Origin: Glandiceps talaboti
Taxonomy: Eukaryota > Hemichordata > Enteropneusta > Spengelidae
DNA: 64,000 nucleotides
Assembly: GCF_964340395.1 (NCBI RefSeq)
Contig: NC_135569.1
Location: 18,760,457 to 18,824,456 of the forward strand
Reading direction: 5' to 3'
Shown: positions 25,822 to 37,903 of the stretch, in pieces
Layout: every line of letters begins with the position of its first letter
Numbering within the stretch: the first letter of the stretch is position 1
Made by a program: the position numbers and the translations under genes
The notes under the pieces: model-generated
Database searches by the model: none
What the model was told of the DNA's origin: nothing
Seen by the model: the letters and a program-made list of their open reading frames with translations, nothing else

Positions 25822-26319
25822 GACAAGGCCGAGTGAACCAACTTGGTGGTGTTTTCATCAACGGGAGGCCTTTGCCGAATCACATTCGTTACAAAATTGT
25901 AGAATTGGCACATCAAGGTGTTCGACCGTGCCAGATCAGTCGCACTCTCCGAGTCTCCCATGGTTGTGTCAGCAAAATCTTGTGTAGGTACCAAGAAACA
26001 GGCTCAATTAGGCCAGGGACTATTGGAGGAAGCAAACCCAAAGTTGCCACCTTCGAAGTGGAAAAGAAAATTGAAGAGTACAAACGGGGTAACGCGGGCA
26101 TCTTTAGCTGGGAGATCCGAGAACGTCTTTTGAAGGATAAAATTTGTGACCGAAACAGCGTTCCAAGTATCAGCTCAATAAGTCGAATCCTGCGAGGGAG
26201 ATCATTAATAAAATGTGATGAAGTTATAATTGACAACGGGAAAGAACCGTCAGAAAACGAAAGTATAGACCACAGAACAAGGAAAAGTCACAGCATTGAA
26301 GGAATATTAAGCAGAAAAG
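25822..26319 (+). CDS. Pax3/7: Pax3/7 exon 2: complete paired domain and octapeptide
   Basis: Encodes residues 22-188 of the model. The acceptor is ACATTTTCAG|GA. The paired domain (residues 22-148) opens [19 protein letters not shown], has [20 protein letters not shown] in its DNA-binding first half and [16 protein letters not shown] at its end. The linker reads GGSKPKVAT, without the glutamine that some vertebrate isoforms carry after KPK. The octapeptide, a Groucho-type repression motif, is HSIEGILS (178-185), just before the donor AAAAG|GTAAAG. In vertebrate Pax3 this region is divided among several exons; here it is one exon. The product should bind DNA in the nucleus as a developmental regulator (neural border, segmentation or muscle roles are known for the family; the role here is not shown). 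Confidence 0.97.
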
Positions 26320-26615
26320 GTAAAGTTTTTCATTCAAACTTCCTCGACCGCTGTAAACACACGAGCGTACGCGTGGAGCGACCGCTGTGGTACCGGGTTA
26401 CACAACTTACGGTTGTTTCGGCAGCCGCTCTTCTTCTTTTTCTTTTGAAATACATAATATATTGGGATAAATGAGACAGTAGTACTTAGCAAAGCACGCT
26501 CAGTCAAACAAAACTTATTATTTTGAGGCAGACTGCCATCAAAATGATATTTGTACAAGTAATCGCCGTAATTCACCATGCAAGTATACAGGGGGAGCAA
26601 ATCTTTGTCGATGAG

Positions 26616-26730
26616 TAAACCCTAATTAAACAGAGTCTATTTATTGAAACAGAAAAACACAATTTCTGGAGAAATTGTGAGAAATTGCGGTTTTCTTTTT
26701 CAATAAATAGACCTATTTAATTAGAGTTTA
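26616..26730. repeat. 115-bp hairpin (MITE-like)
   Basis: Starts TAAACCCTAATTAAACAG and ends with the near reverse complement TTTAATTAGAGTTTA. The arms, about 52 bases each, continue as GTCTATTTATTGAAA and pair almost throughout. It begins 296 bases after exon 2. Confidence 0.75.
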
Positions 26731-27769
26731 CACATGTAATTCATTAAACGGACATCGTTAAAGATGACGCGACAAAACTATCTCCCCTGAGAAAAGTGTG
26801 AGCCCCAAAGACAGATAATTTTTGTTTTCGAGCAGTGGCATTTAAGCGATCCAGGCATTACACACATCGTTTACAGTGTTGTTCGTAGATAATTAAAGTG
26901 TGTGGGTAATATTTGGGAAAAGTTACACATGTACTAACAAATAACAGCGATGTTCTAGGAATGCTCGTGTAATATTTACCAGACGATTTACAAAAGAAAT
27001 CAAGTGTCACTTGTACATGAGTGGAGAGGTGTGAAGTTGTTTACAGTTTTCGCAAAGTTCCATATTTTGAATGAGTAATACGTAAGAACGATGTCAGAAG
27101 AAAACTTTTAGTTTATGTACGTAGAGTCAATATGTGTGTGGAAATTTCTAAATGAACTATGATTTATATCTTGTGGCATGACAATAATTACGAGTAGAAA
27201 ATAAGTAAAACAATAGTAGTGTATGCACATCTCAGTAGTTGGGATTTTCAAAAAATTGTCAAACTAAATAAAACACATTGTTGACAAACGTGTTGTGGAC
27301 TAGTATTATTGTCAGTGAATTTAAAATGTCAATAAATTTCTTTTAAAACTTGTTTTCACCAATCCAAAAACAGAAACATGTAATGAGGGCTATTTGTCTT
27401 ATTCAAACTGGTATTTTATGTTAGCAGAAACAATAAGGACAGAGTTATGCTTGATAAAATATTTCTCAGAAGAAATGCAAGTGAGAAAAGGTATACTGGT
27501 GAAAATGATTTAAAGTTTACTTCCTGTCAATTAAAGGTGCCTTGTTTGTTTGAAGTAATAAGCAGCAGTAAAGTTTAACTGAGTCATACTAACTAGTGAA
27601 TAATTGTAAAGTATAAAATTTGAGTAAAAACTAAACTATGTGATCATTTTAACTGAATTTTTGATGGTAGATTAAGATGTTGATGTTGTATCTATACTTG
27701 CAGATTCAAATCCTAATATTGTAATAAATCAATGAAAAGTATTATTAACAAGAGGTACTCAAAAGTGGA

Positions 27770-28841
27770 GAATAGATGCCAAATGTGTGTGTGTTCCTCA
27801 TCCCAGTACACTAAGTCTTACAATAGATGCCAAGTGTGTGTGTGTTCCTCATCCCAGTACACTAAGTCTTACAATAGATGCCAAGTGTGTGTGAGTTCCT
27901 CATCCCAGTACACTAAGTCTTACAATAGATGCCAAGTGTGTGTGAGTTCCTCATCCCAGTACACTAAGTCTTACAATAGATGCCAAGTGTGTGTGTGTTC
28001 CTCATCCCAGTACACTAAGTCTTACAATAGATGCCAAGTGTGTGTGAGTTCCTCATCCCAGTACACTAAGTCTTACAATAGATGCCAAGTGTGTGTGTGT
28101 TCCTCATCCCAGTACACTAAGTCTTACAATAGATGCCAAGTGTATGTGAGTTCCTCATCCCAGTACACTAAGTCTTACAATAGATGCCAAGTGTGTGTGT
28201 GTTCCTCATCCCAGTACACTAAGTCTTACAATAGATGCCAAGTGTGTGTGTGTTCCTCATCCCAGTACACTAAGTCTTACAATAGATGCCAAGTGTGTGT
28301 GTGTTCCTCATCCCAGTACACTTAGTCTTACAATAGATGCCAAGTGTATGTGTGTTCCTCATCCCAGTACACTAAGTCTTACAATAGATGCCAAGTGTAT
28401 GTGAGTTCCTCATCCCAGTACACTAAGTCTTACAATAGATGCCAAGTGTGTGTGTGTTCCTCATCCCAGTACACTAAGTCTTACAATAGATGCCAAGTGT
28501 GTGTGTGTTCCTCATCCCAGTACACTAAGTCTTACAATAGATGCCAAGTGTGTGTGTGTTCCTCATCCCAGTACACTAAGTCATACAATAGATGCCAAGT
28601 GTATGTGAGTTCCTCATCCCAGTACACTAAGTCTTACAATAGATGCCAAGTGTATGTGTGTTCCTCATCCCAGTACACTTAGTCTTCCAATAGATGCCAA
28701 GTGTGTGTGTGTTCCTCATCCCAGTACACTAAGTCTTACAATAGATGCCAAGTGTGTGTGTGTTCCTCATCCCAGTACACTAAGTCTTACAATAGATGCC
28801 AAGTGTGTGTGAGTTCCTCATCCTAGTACACTAAGTCTTAC
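27770..28841. repeat. 51-bp minisatellite in intron 2, about 21 copies
   Basis: The unit includes AGATGCCAAGTGTGTGTG and CATCCCAGTACACTAAGTC and recurs every 51 bases. Because 51 is divisible by three, one + frame stays open for almost 200 codons with a 17-residue repeat (CQVCVCSSSQYTKSYNR). It lies in an intron, lacks conserved flanking protein sequence and is broken by a stop (TACACTTAG) in two copies, so I treat it as noncoding. Confidence 0.95.
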
Positions 28842-29424
28842 ATAAGTTTCTACACACCCAAGCTAAAACATATAGAAAAAGTTATACCTGGAGATATGAT
28901 TCTTGATGTGCATGTATTTTATGCCACCCCATCCCCCTTACAGTTACTGCATATAGTTAATTTGAATATAAACCCTACAGCATTAACAATGGATGTTGTT
29001 TGACTTGAGAGACTCAGTGAAGTTTCAACACCCCCCCCCCCACCCTGTCCATTCAATGGTTCTGTCTTTGATATAGCTTGAGATCTGTTTATAACTTGTT
29101 TGTAGACTATTCAAGGTCATTTACAAAATTTCAAGAAGTGTCTGTTTTTCTACCAAGTCATAGAGTAGACTAGACAGGAAGTAGCCAGTAGGTGTGAAAA
29201 AGTTGAAAACCTGCACTGTACACCATACAGACACTAACTGCTGGGTTCTTATCTCTCAAGTTTAGATAATAGCAACTTTTGGAAAAAATATCAGAAGTGA
29301 TGTGTTTAGTCTGTTTGCACTTAACATTTCTGTTAAAACTATCAAATAAAATTAGATGAAAACCATCTCAAAAGACTCTAGCTAGGATCTGTTTCATCCA
29401 CTATTACACCTATGACTTTTCCCT

Positions 29425-30084
29425 TTCCTTACACACTAAATTATAGTCAATTAGATAGTTATTGTTTCAGTAATAGTTTATTAAAGGGACTAGTGTGTAG
29501 TGTAACCTCCTTACCTTACACACTAAATTGTACGTTAATTAGAGGAATACTTTATTAAAGGGACTAGTGTGTAGTGTAACCTCCTTTCCTTACACACTAA
29601 ATTGTACGTTAATTAGAGGAATACTTTATTAAAGGGACTAGTGTGTAGTGTAACCTCCTTTCCTTACACACTAAATTGTACGTTAATTAGAGGAATACTT
29701 TATTAAAGGGACTAGTGTGTAGTGTAACCTCCTTACCTTACACACTAAATTGTACGTTAATTAGAGGAATACTTTATTAAAGGGACTAGTGTGTAGTGTA
29801 ACCTCCTTTCCTTACACACTAAACTGTACGTTAATTAGAGGAATACTTTATTAAAGGGACTAGTGTGTAGTGTAACCTCCTTTCCTTACACACTAAACTG
29901 TACGTTAATTAGAGGAATACTTTATTAAAGGGACTAGTGTGTAGTGTAACCTCCTTTCCTTACACACTAAATTGTACGTTAATTAGAGGAATACTTTATT
30001 AAAGGGACTAGTGTGTAGTGTAACCTCCTTTCCTTACACACTAGACTGTACGTTAATTAGAGGAATACTTTATTAAAGGGACAC
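29425..30084. repeat. 74-bp array in intron 2, about 8 copies
   Basis: The unit contains AAAGGGACTAGTGTGTAGTG and CCTTACACACTAAA, which are partly complementary (GTGTGTAGTG with CTACACAC-like), so each unit can fold. The last copy runs directly into the TIR-element copy at AAAGGGAC. Confidence 0.95.
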
Positions 30085-31060
30085 AAGCTGATTTGTAGGG
30101 GGGGGGGGTTACCCTGTTTTTTAAATTGGCAGTAGCGTTAGTCATGCTGTTTTGAAAATTGTGGATATAGGGGTGGGGGGGGGGGTTCATTGTGTTTTGG
30201 ATTGTGATGGAAGAAAATAATCCTTTTTCTACAATGGCATATAGCCTTGTCTTAAATGTGGTACATGTAAATATTTGTTCTTGTCCCTGTTTCTTACATG
30301 AATTCTTTAATATTACTTATTAGTTCAAACATAACTATATACATATATATGTATTACCTAGCTACCACACTAGTTACAGAACATGTCATGTAAATGTTTG
30401 GCTGTTTCACAATCAGTTCTTCACTTATATTGCACTTTGGGACAAAAGTGAACTTGATGGTTTCATAATGGTAATCTTCATAGATAGTTTATAAAAGAAG
30501 TTAATCTAAATTGTTCTACTCATCAGTATGAACTTGTCAGAAGAGATTAATACACTTTCTATTTTGGATACTACATCTCATCAGATTCAAGTTTCTATTA
30601 TACACTAGGTATGACCACGTAAAGTTCTTTAACATACCAATGACTTTACTATACATGCAATATTAATGCCCCTATACCAATGTTATGGGCCCATTTTTAT
30701 GTGACATGGGAAACTCATTAAAAACTTACATTTATGTTAGCTTTTCGAAGCTTGGAATTTACCTGAATAAACTAAACATTGCCTTAAAATAGAAGCAAAA
30801 AACTCCAGATCTGCCAGGGGGAAACCCTAAAGACTCCCTCACCCCCACAGGTCACTCATCATGCATTCAACCAACAATCAAATGCACCAACACCCTTTTT
30901 ACTGTCATAATGGTATTAAACTTTTCTGAAATATTTTCACCCTATGCTATTTTGAGATGATATATGTTTGTCAAGATAGTCTAAAATTGCCTTAAACACC
31001 AAATCTCCCCTACCATTGATACTACCATTAGATGTGCTGACCTTTATTTTATATTTTTTA
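30085..31060. mobile_element. Second, end-truncated copy of the GGGACC TIR element
   Basis: Matches the 18908-22258 element through TTGTGTTTTGGATTGTGATG, TACAATGGCATATAGCCTTG and ATGTGACATGGGAAAC, then jumps directly to sequence equivalent to 21405-21690 (GAAGCAAAAAACTCCAG to TAGATGTGCTGACCTT). The left TIR is degraded and merges with the 74-bp array; no right TIR is seen. Confidence 0.8.
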
Positions 31061-31100
31061 TATATTTTTTTCACGTGTGGTGAGTGTATAGTTTAGGTAG

Positions 31101-31350
31101 TTATGTTTTCCATTGTTTTCCACATGGTCTCTGTGTTATTGGTTTCTTCCTATCATATGTACAGCCATTACAGATAGGAAGAACAGTTTTATATTGTCTT
31201 TTTAAGAAGATGTCAGTTTCAGCATCCACTATTCCTTATGAGATTTCACAATTTTGGTGATTTTATTATTTTTTTATATAAAATATGTAAAAAAAAAGTT
31301 TAGGGTCGGCAGTGAAAAACTAGATGGGGTCGGGTAACCGGAACCAAACT
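31101..31350. repeat. Dispersed repeat, copy A
   Basis: Runs from TATGTTTTCCATTGTTTTCC to GGTCGGGTAACCGGAACC. It pairs with the copy at 35961-36212 on the same strand. No coding potential; family unknown. Confidence 0.8.
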
Positions 31351-31435
31351 ATTATTTTGTTTAGGCCTAGCATAATTCTAAGGACATGAGTGATTATTAG
31401 GACAATGTGCTCTCTCTAGAATTACCATTACATTT

Positions 31436-31771
31436 CCAATGTTATTGTGTATGGATTTCTACATCAATCACAATCACTCTCATTGCAAGTTGTCTATGGA
31501 TTTCTACATCAATCACAATCACTCTCATTGCAAGTTGTCTATGGATTTCTACATCAATCACTCACATTGCAAGTTGTGTATGGATTTCTACATCAATCAC
31601 TCACATTGCAAGTTGTGTATGGATTTCTACATCAATCACTCACATTGCAAGTTGTGTATGGATTTCTACATCAATCACTCACATTGCAAGTTGTGTATGG
31701 ATTTCTACATCAATCACTCACATTGCAAGTTGTGTATGGATTTCTACATCAATCACTCACATTGCAAGTTG
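31436..31771. repeat. 39-bp array (first copies 45 bp) just before exon 3
   Basis: TATGGATTTCTACATCAATC plus CATTGCAAGT repeats eight times. The first two units carry a six-base insertion. Both unit lengths are multiples of three, so three + frames stay open; the frames are out of the gene's splice path. The array ends 136 bases before exon 3. Confidence 0.95.
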
Positions 31772-31906
31772 ACTTTTTTTGCATTTCACATGTTTTTTGG
31801 GTTAAGTCGCATCGCAGTCTTTATTGAAGTATAACCTAGAATAACAGTGTCCAATAAATTTAGGAATATTTCTGTTAACAAAATGTTTCTTTTCTTTGGA
31901 ATATAG

Positions 31907-32094
31907 ATGTGGATTCTGATTGTGAATCACAACCTGATTTGCCACTGAAACGTAAACAGAGACGAAGTCGTACAACATTCACATGTGATCAGTTAGAACA
32001 CCTGGAGAAAGCCTTTGAGAGAACTCATTATCCGGATATCTATACCAGAGAAGAGTTGGCACAAAGGGCCGGCCTTACAGAAGCACGAGTACAG
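31907..32094 (+). CDS. Pax3/7: Pax3/7 exon 3: homeodomain helices 1 and 2
   Basis: Encodes residues 188-250. The acceptor GGAATATAG|AT supplies two bases that complete the Asp codon begun in exon 2. It reads [17 protein letters not shown], then homeodomain residues 1-46 ([20 protein letters not shown] at residues 205-224, then [20 protein letters not shown]), ending [14 protein letters not shown] immediately before the homeodomain is typical of Pax3/7. The intron between homeodomain positions 46 and 47 is widely conserved in paired-class genes. The donor CAG|GTAACA lacks G at +5, so it is weaker than usual. Read-through of the intron hits a stop at 32161 and would remove the recognition helix. 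Confidence 0.97.
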
Positions 32095-32330
32095 GTAACA
32101 TTTCAACACTTGAAATCAAAATTGCAGGCTACATTTTTTACGCTTGAAATTAACTTTATTTAAAGTTTAGCTATTTGCAAAATATATATAAAGTCTATTT
32201 GAAATATTTCCCACGTGATATAAAAGTTAAGCAAGTGTTAATTTGTAAAATTTTGTCAAGAATTCAGTTATTTGAAAGTTTTAATACCTATATTTTTTTT
32301 GTCAGTGAGAGTGATAATTATTCTTCTTAG

Positions 32331-35300
32331 TTACCCCAGGTAAGGTAGTGGGGATCAGTTATTGTTACCCAAGGTAAGGTAGTGAGGATCAGTTATTATT
32401 ACCCAAGGTAAGGTAGTGGGGATCAGTTATTATTACCTAAGGTAAGGTAGTGAGGATCAGTTATTATTACCTAAGGTAAGGTAGTGGGGATCAGTTATTA
32501 TTACCCAAGGTAAGGTAGTGAGGATCAGTTATTATTACCTAAGGTAAGGTAGTGGGGATCAGTTATTGTTACCCAAGGTAAGGTAGTGGGGATCAGTTAT
32601 TGTTACCTAAGGTAAGGTAGTGGGGATCAGTTATTATTACCTAAGGTAAGGTAGTGGGGATCAGTTATTGTTACCCAAGGTAAGGTAATGGGGATCAGTT
32701 ATTATTACCCAAGGTAAGGTAGTGGGGATCAGTTATTGTTACCCAAGGTAAGGTAGTGGGGATCAGTTATTATTACCCAAGGTAAGGTAGTGGGGATCAG
32801 TTATTGTTACCTAAGGTAAGGTAGTGGGGATCAGTTATTATTACCTAAGGTAAGGTAGTGGGGATCAGTTATTGTTACCTAAGGTAAGGTAGTGGGGATC
32901 AGTTATTGTTACCCAAGGTAAGGTAATGGGGATCAGTTATTATTACCCAAGGTAAGGTAGTGGGGATCAGTTATTGTTACCCAAGGTAAGGTAATGGGGA
33001 TCAGTTATTATTACCCAAGGTAAGGTAGTGGGGATCAGTTATTGTTACCCAAGGTAAGGTAGTGGGGATCAGTTATTGTTACCTAAGGTAAGGTAGTGGG
33101 GATCAGTTATTATTACCTAAGGTAAGGTAGTGGGGATCAGTTATTGTTACCCAAGGTAAGGTAATGGGGATCAGTTATTATTACCCAAGGTAAGGTAGTG
33201 GGGATCAGTTATTGTTACCCAAGGTAAGGTAGTGGGGATCAGTTATTATTACCCAAGGTAAGGTAGTGGGGATCAGTTATTGTTACCTAAGGTAAGGTAG
33301 TGGGGATCAGTTATTATTACCTAAGGTAAGGTAGTGGGGATCAGTTATTGTTACCTAAGGTAAGGTAGTGGGGATCAGTTATTGTTACCCAAGGTAAGGT
33401 AATGGGGATCAGTTATTATTACCCAAGGTAAGGTAGTGGGGATCAGTTATTGTTACCCAAGGTAAGGTAATGGGGATCAGTTATTATTACCCAAGGTAAG
33501 GTAGTGGGGATCAGTTATTGTTACCCAAGGTAAGGTAGTGGGGATCAGTTATTGTTACCCAAGGTAAGGTAGTGGGGATCAGTTATTGTTACCCAAGGTA
33601 AGGTAATGGGGATCAGTTATTATTACCCAAGGTAAGGTAGTGGGGATCAGTTATTATTACCCAAGGTAAGGTAATGGGGATCAGTTATTGTTACCCAAGG
33701 TAAGGTAGTGAGGATCAGTTATTGTTACCCAAGGTAAGGTAGTGGGGATCAGTTATTGTTACCTAAGGTAAGGTAGTGGGGATCAGTTATTATTACCCAA
33801 GGTAAGGTAGTGGGGATCAGTTATTGTTACCCAAGGTAAGGTAGTGGGGATCAGTTATTATTACCCAAGGTAAGGTAGTGGGATCAGTTATTGTTACCCA
33901 AGGTAAGGTAATGGGGATCAGTTATTATTACCCAAGGTAAAGTAGTGGGGATCAGTTATTGTTACCTAAGGTAAGGTAGTGGGGATCAGTTATTATTACC
34001 CAAGGTAAGGTAGTGGGGATCAGTTATTATTACCTAAGGTAAGGTAGTGAGGATCAGTTATTGTTACCTAAGGTAAGGTAGTGGGATCAGTTATTGTTAC
34101 CCAAGGTAAGGTAATGGGGATCAGTTATTATTACCCAAGGTAAGGTATTGAGGATCAGTTATTGTTACCCAAGGTAAGGTAGTGACGATCAGTTATTGTT
34201 ACCTAAGGTAAGGTAGTGGGGATCAGTTATTATTACCTAAGGTAAGGTAGTGGGGATCAGTTATTGTTACCCAAGGTAAGGTAGTGGGGATCAGTTATTG
34301 TTACCTAAGGTAAGGTAGTGGGGATCAGTTATTATTACCTAAGGTAAGGTAGTGGGGATCAGTTATTGTTACCCAAGGTAAGGTAGTGGGGATCAGTTAT
34401 TGTTACCCAAGGTAAGGTAGTGGGGATCAGTTATTGTTACCCAAGGTAAGGTAGTGACGATCAGTTATTGTTACCCAAGGTAAGGTAATGGGGATCAGTT
34501 ATTGTTACCCAAGGTAAGGTAGTGACGATCAGTTATTGTTACCTAAGGTAAGGTAGTGGGGATCAGTTATTGTTACCCAAGGTAAGGTAGTGGGGATCAG
34601 TTATTGCTACCCAAGGTAAGGTAGTGAGGATCAGTTATTGTTACCCAAGGTAAGGTAGTGGGGATCAGTTATTGTTACCCAAGGTAAGGTAGTGAGGATC
34701 AGTTATTGTTACCCAAGGTAAGGTAGTGACGATCAGTTATTATTACCCAAGGTAAGGTAATGGGGATCAGTTATTGTTACCCAAGGTAAGGTAGTGACGA
34801 TCAGTTATTGTTACCTAAGGTAAGGTAGTGGGGATCAGTTATTGTTACCCAAGGTAAGGTAGTGGGGATCAGTTATTGTTACCCAAGGTAAGGTAGTGGG
34901 GATCAGTTATTGTTACCCAAGGTAAGGTAGTGGGGATCAGTTATTGTTACCCATGGTAAGGTAGTGGGGATCAGTTATTGTTACCCAAGGTAAGGTAGTG
35001 GGGATCAGTTATTGTTACCCAAGGTAAGGTAGTGGGGATCAGTTATTGTTACCCAAGGTAAGGTAGTGGGGATCAGTTATTATTACCCAAGGTAAGGTAG
35101 TGAGGATCAGTTATTGTTACCCAAGGTAAGGTAGTGACGATCAGTTATTATTACCCAAGGTAAGGTAGTGGGGATCAGTTATTGTTACCCAAGGTAAGGT
35201 AGTGACGATCAGTTATTGTTACCCAAGGTAAGGTAGTGGGGATCAGTTATTGTTACCCAAGGTAAGGTAGTGACGATCAGTTATTGTTACCCAAGGTAAG

Positions 35301-35455
35301 GTAATGGGGATCAGTTATTGTTACCCAAGGTAAGGTAGTGGGGATCAGTTATTGTTACCCAAGGTAAGGTAGTGACGATCAGTTATTATTACCCAAGGTA
35401 AGGTAGTGGGGATCAGTTATTGTTACCCAAGGTAAGGTAGTGGGGATCAGTTATT
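32331..35455. repeat. 34-bp array of about 92 copies, each with a 5' splice-site-like sequence
   Basis: The unit contains AAGGTAAGGTAGTGGGGATC and TTATTGTTACC, with period 34. Every copy has AAG|GTAAGG (very rarely altered), one mismatch from the consensus MAG|GTRAGT, in the transcribed orientation. The array starts 236 bases after the real exon 3 donor, which is weaker. Copies differ at GTGGGG/GTGAGG/GTGACG, ATTATT/TTGTTA and CCAA/CTAA. ATTGTTA resembles a Sox core. Confidence 0.97.
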
Positions 35456-35960
35456 TTGAAAGTGGAAAGAGTAATTTAAAAAAAGTTTTTTCGAGAGTTT
35501 TCCTCTGAGAGAATTTGAATTATGTCTTTTTTGAAACAGAAAAAAGTGTGTCATGATTGACAGTTTCTGCATAAGGCCTAACAAAAAATTGTGTGGCTCC
35601 GATTATTGTCAATTTTAGAATAGATGGAATAGGTAAATTTTTTAGTTTTAATGTTTAAAGTTTAAATGGGTCTGTACTCAGTTTAGTGGAAAGATTGTGT
35701 ATCTCTTTTTTCATACAAGAAAGATTTTTTGTGTACCATGTTTGCTTTCTGGTTTTCTCTTTGTTTTTTGTTTTTTTAAAGATAGGTTTTTTTAGGCTTT
35801 TACCAGCTGCCTCGTGATAGATGTCTGATAACATAATGCCAGCCTGATCAACTGACTTCTTAGAATTATCAAAATGTTCTCTCTCAAAGTTCTTAGTCAG
35901 ACTTACCTCCTGGCTCTGTAATGCATCATAGAAATAATATTTTGAATTTGTATCCCAAAT

Positions 35961-36212
35961 GTATGTTTTCCATTGTTTTCCAAATGGTCTCTGTGTTATT
36001 TGTTTCTTCCCATCAGATGTACAGCCATTACAAATTGGAAGAATATTTTTTTATTGTCTTTTTCAGTTTTATATTATCTTTTTCAGTTTCCGCATTCCAC
36101 TATTTCTTGCGAAACTTCATAATTTTCATGATTTTATTTTTTTCTTAAATTCATAAAAAAAAAGTTTAGAGTCGGCAGTAAAAAACTAGGTGGGGTTGGG
36201 TAACCGTAACCA
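35961..36212. repeat. Dispersed repeat, copy B
   Basis: The same order of landmarks as 31101-31350 (TTTTCCATTGTTTTCC, ATGTACAGCCATTACA, GTCGGCAGTAAAAAACTAG), with one internal duplication of TTTTATATTGTCTTTTT-like sequence. Confidence 0.8.
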
Positions 36213-36509
36213 ATTTCTTTTAAATCATGTTCACAAAAAATACAGGCAGGAGATATTTGATCAATTGTTATTCTTGAAGCTCATGTCAATCTTTACTGAA
36301 TGGTGGCCATTTATGCTAAAAATCAATATTTATTGCATAACGCAAAACTTTTATAAGAGACTTCATTCAAATCCCTACACCTACATGTTAATTAGATGTG
36401 AGCTTTTTATTCAAATATCAAGTATGAAGTCTTTCTTTATTCCAATAACAAAACATATCTCCATTTATCTCCAGAGGAGAGTTGCATAAATACATAACAA
36501 CGAGGTACG

Positions 36510-36666
36510 ATGTAGGTGGTATAGTGACAAGTTGTAAGTGGTATAGTGACAAGTTGTAGGTGGTATAGTGATAAGTTGTAGGTGGTATAGTGACAAGTTG
36601 TAGGTGGTATAGTGACAAGTTGTAGGTGGTATAGTGACAAGTTGTAGGTGGTATAGTGACAAGTTG
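36510..36666. repeat. 22-bp array, about 7 copies
   Basis: GTAGGTGGTATAGTGACAAG-type units, 22 bases each. Minus-strand open frames of repeated YHLQLVTIP are translations of it. Confidence 0.95.
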
Positions 36667-37903
36667 GAATCTAATGAGTAAAAACTTTGGTTTTGAATCT
36701 GTCACCATGTCAACTGTACAAGTTGTAACTGGAGTATCATTTTTTGATCAGGCAACCACAATTCATTAAACTGAAAGTTGTTAAAATACCAATAATTAGA
36801 CATTATTATAAATGTTTATCAGTCGTTTATATTATCCATAAGCACTACAGAAATAGGTTGAATCATGATCACTGCTATGAAGGTACCGATTATTGGGTGG
36901 GGACCCAAAAATGAAATCGATTTTGATTGTGTATACAGGCACAAAAATATGTCCATAGGGGATGCAATACTGTTGATGGTGTATGGTAATACAAATACGT
37001 TATTGTATCTAAAAATACATTTTCAAAGAAATGTTTGCAGTTGCAGTTTTGTGCAGTGATTTAGTCATAAATCATATGATTTATTTAAAGTTGTGTCTAA
37101 TAGGACAGGTAGGACATATGACAACTCCAATCTAAACATTGCCAAGTTTGACAGTTTTATGACTTAAGTCAGACTAGAATTGACTGTTGTCCCAGTAATG
37201 GGAATGTAGTACACTCACTCAACTAGAAATTAGTTTACTTGTAGGGTGCATAGAACCATTTCAAATTGGAGTGCAAATCAATGGGCCACAGTTGATTACA
37301 AAAAAACACTTGATACACATACAATGGAATCTCCAAAATACACAATGGTGAAGGCATGAAATAATGAGAAACAGCCAAATCTAAAACAAGCTACTGTTTT
37401 CTCTTGTTAGTTTATCATGTTTTCTCAGAGTTCGATTTCAACGTTTATTAACTCTGAGTCACTGAAGCTTGAGGCAGCTGCTTTAATAGTCAAAATTACA
37501 TTTTTGCAATTTTTTTTTCAAATGAAAAGTACTGTTAAGTGTACATTATGTATTCTTGCTACCCTCTGTCTTGTCTGTGCACACCTTTGGGACAGGAGTG
37601 CAGTAATGAGCTGTTTAGGGTTGTGGGTATTGGTGAAGGGATGGGGGTTACAACAACCAAATCAATACTCATTCATCCAGTCCCAAACTGATAAATTTCA
37701 TTGACACACGGTAGGGTACAATCCATCAAAGCTAAGCATAAAGGTGTCATAATACATGTAGTGTGTTTTCATCATGTATATTCAAATTTACAACCTCACC
37801 ATCTTTAATTGTTGTAAAGTAAAAACGTATTTTGAGATATATTTCTGATGATTGGTGAGATTTAAAGAGTTTCTTATGTACACCAGTAATAAAGTCATTA
37901 AAA

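Larger units (their letters stand above)
26320..31906 (+). other. Pax3/7: Pax3/7 intron 2 (5.6 kb)
   Basis: Holds a hairpin element, the 51-bp, 74-bp and 39-bp tandem arrays and a partial TIR-element copy. The stretches 26731-27770 and 28842-29425 are unique AT-rich sequence without visible features. Confidence 0.85.
35456..37900 (+). other. Pax3/7: Pax3/7 intron 3, unique and repeat-poor part
   Basis: Mostly AT-rich unique sequence apart from dispersed repeat copy B and a 22-bp array. No exon-like frame with homology was found. Confidence 0.5.

Noticed and set aside
26320-26474. Read-through of exon 2 adding a hydrophobic, membrane-like tail ([13 protein letters not shown])
   Set aside because: It lies beyond a good donor (AAAAG|GTAAAG), and the exon 3 phase fits splicing. 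A retained-intron isoform is possible but unsupported.
31407-31834. Three overlapping 120-130-codon frames
   Set aside because: All are the 39/45-bp array read in three frames.
32331-35455. CRISPR-like regular repeats
   Set aside because: Units are directly adjacent, without unique spacers, in an intron of an animal gene. The same applies to the other arrays.
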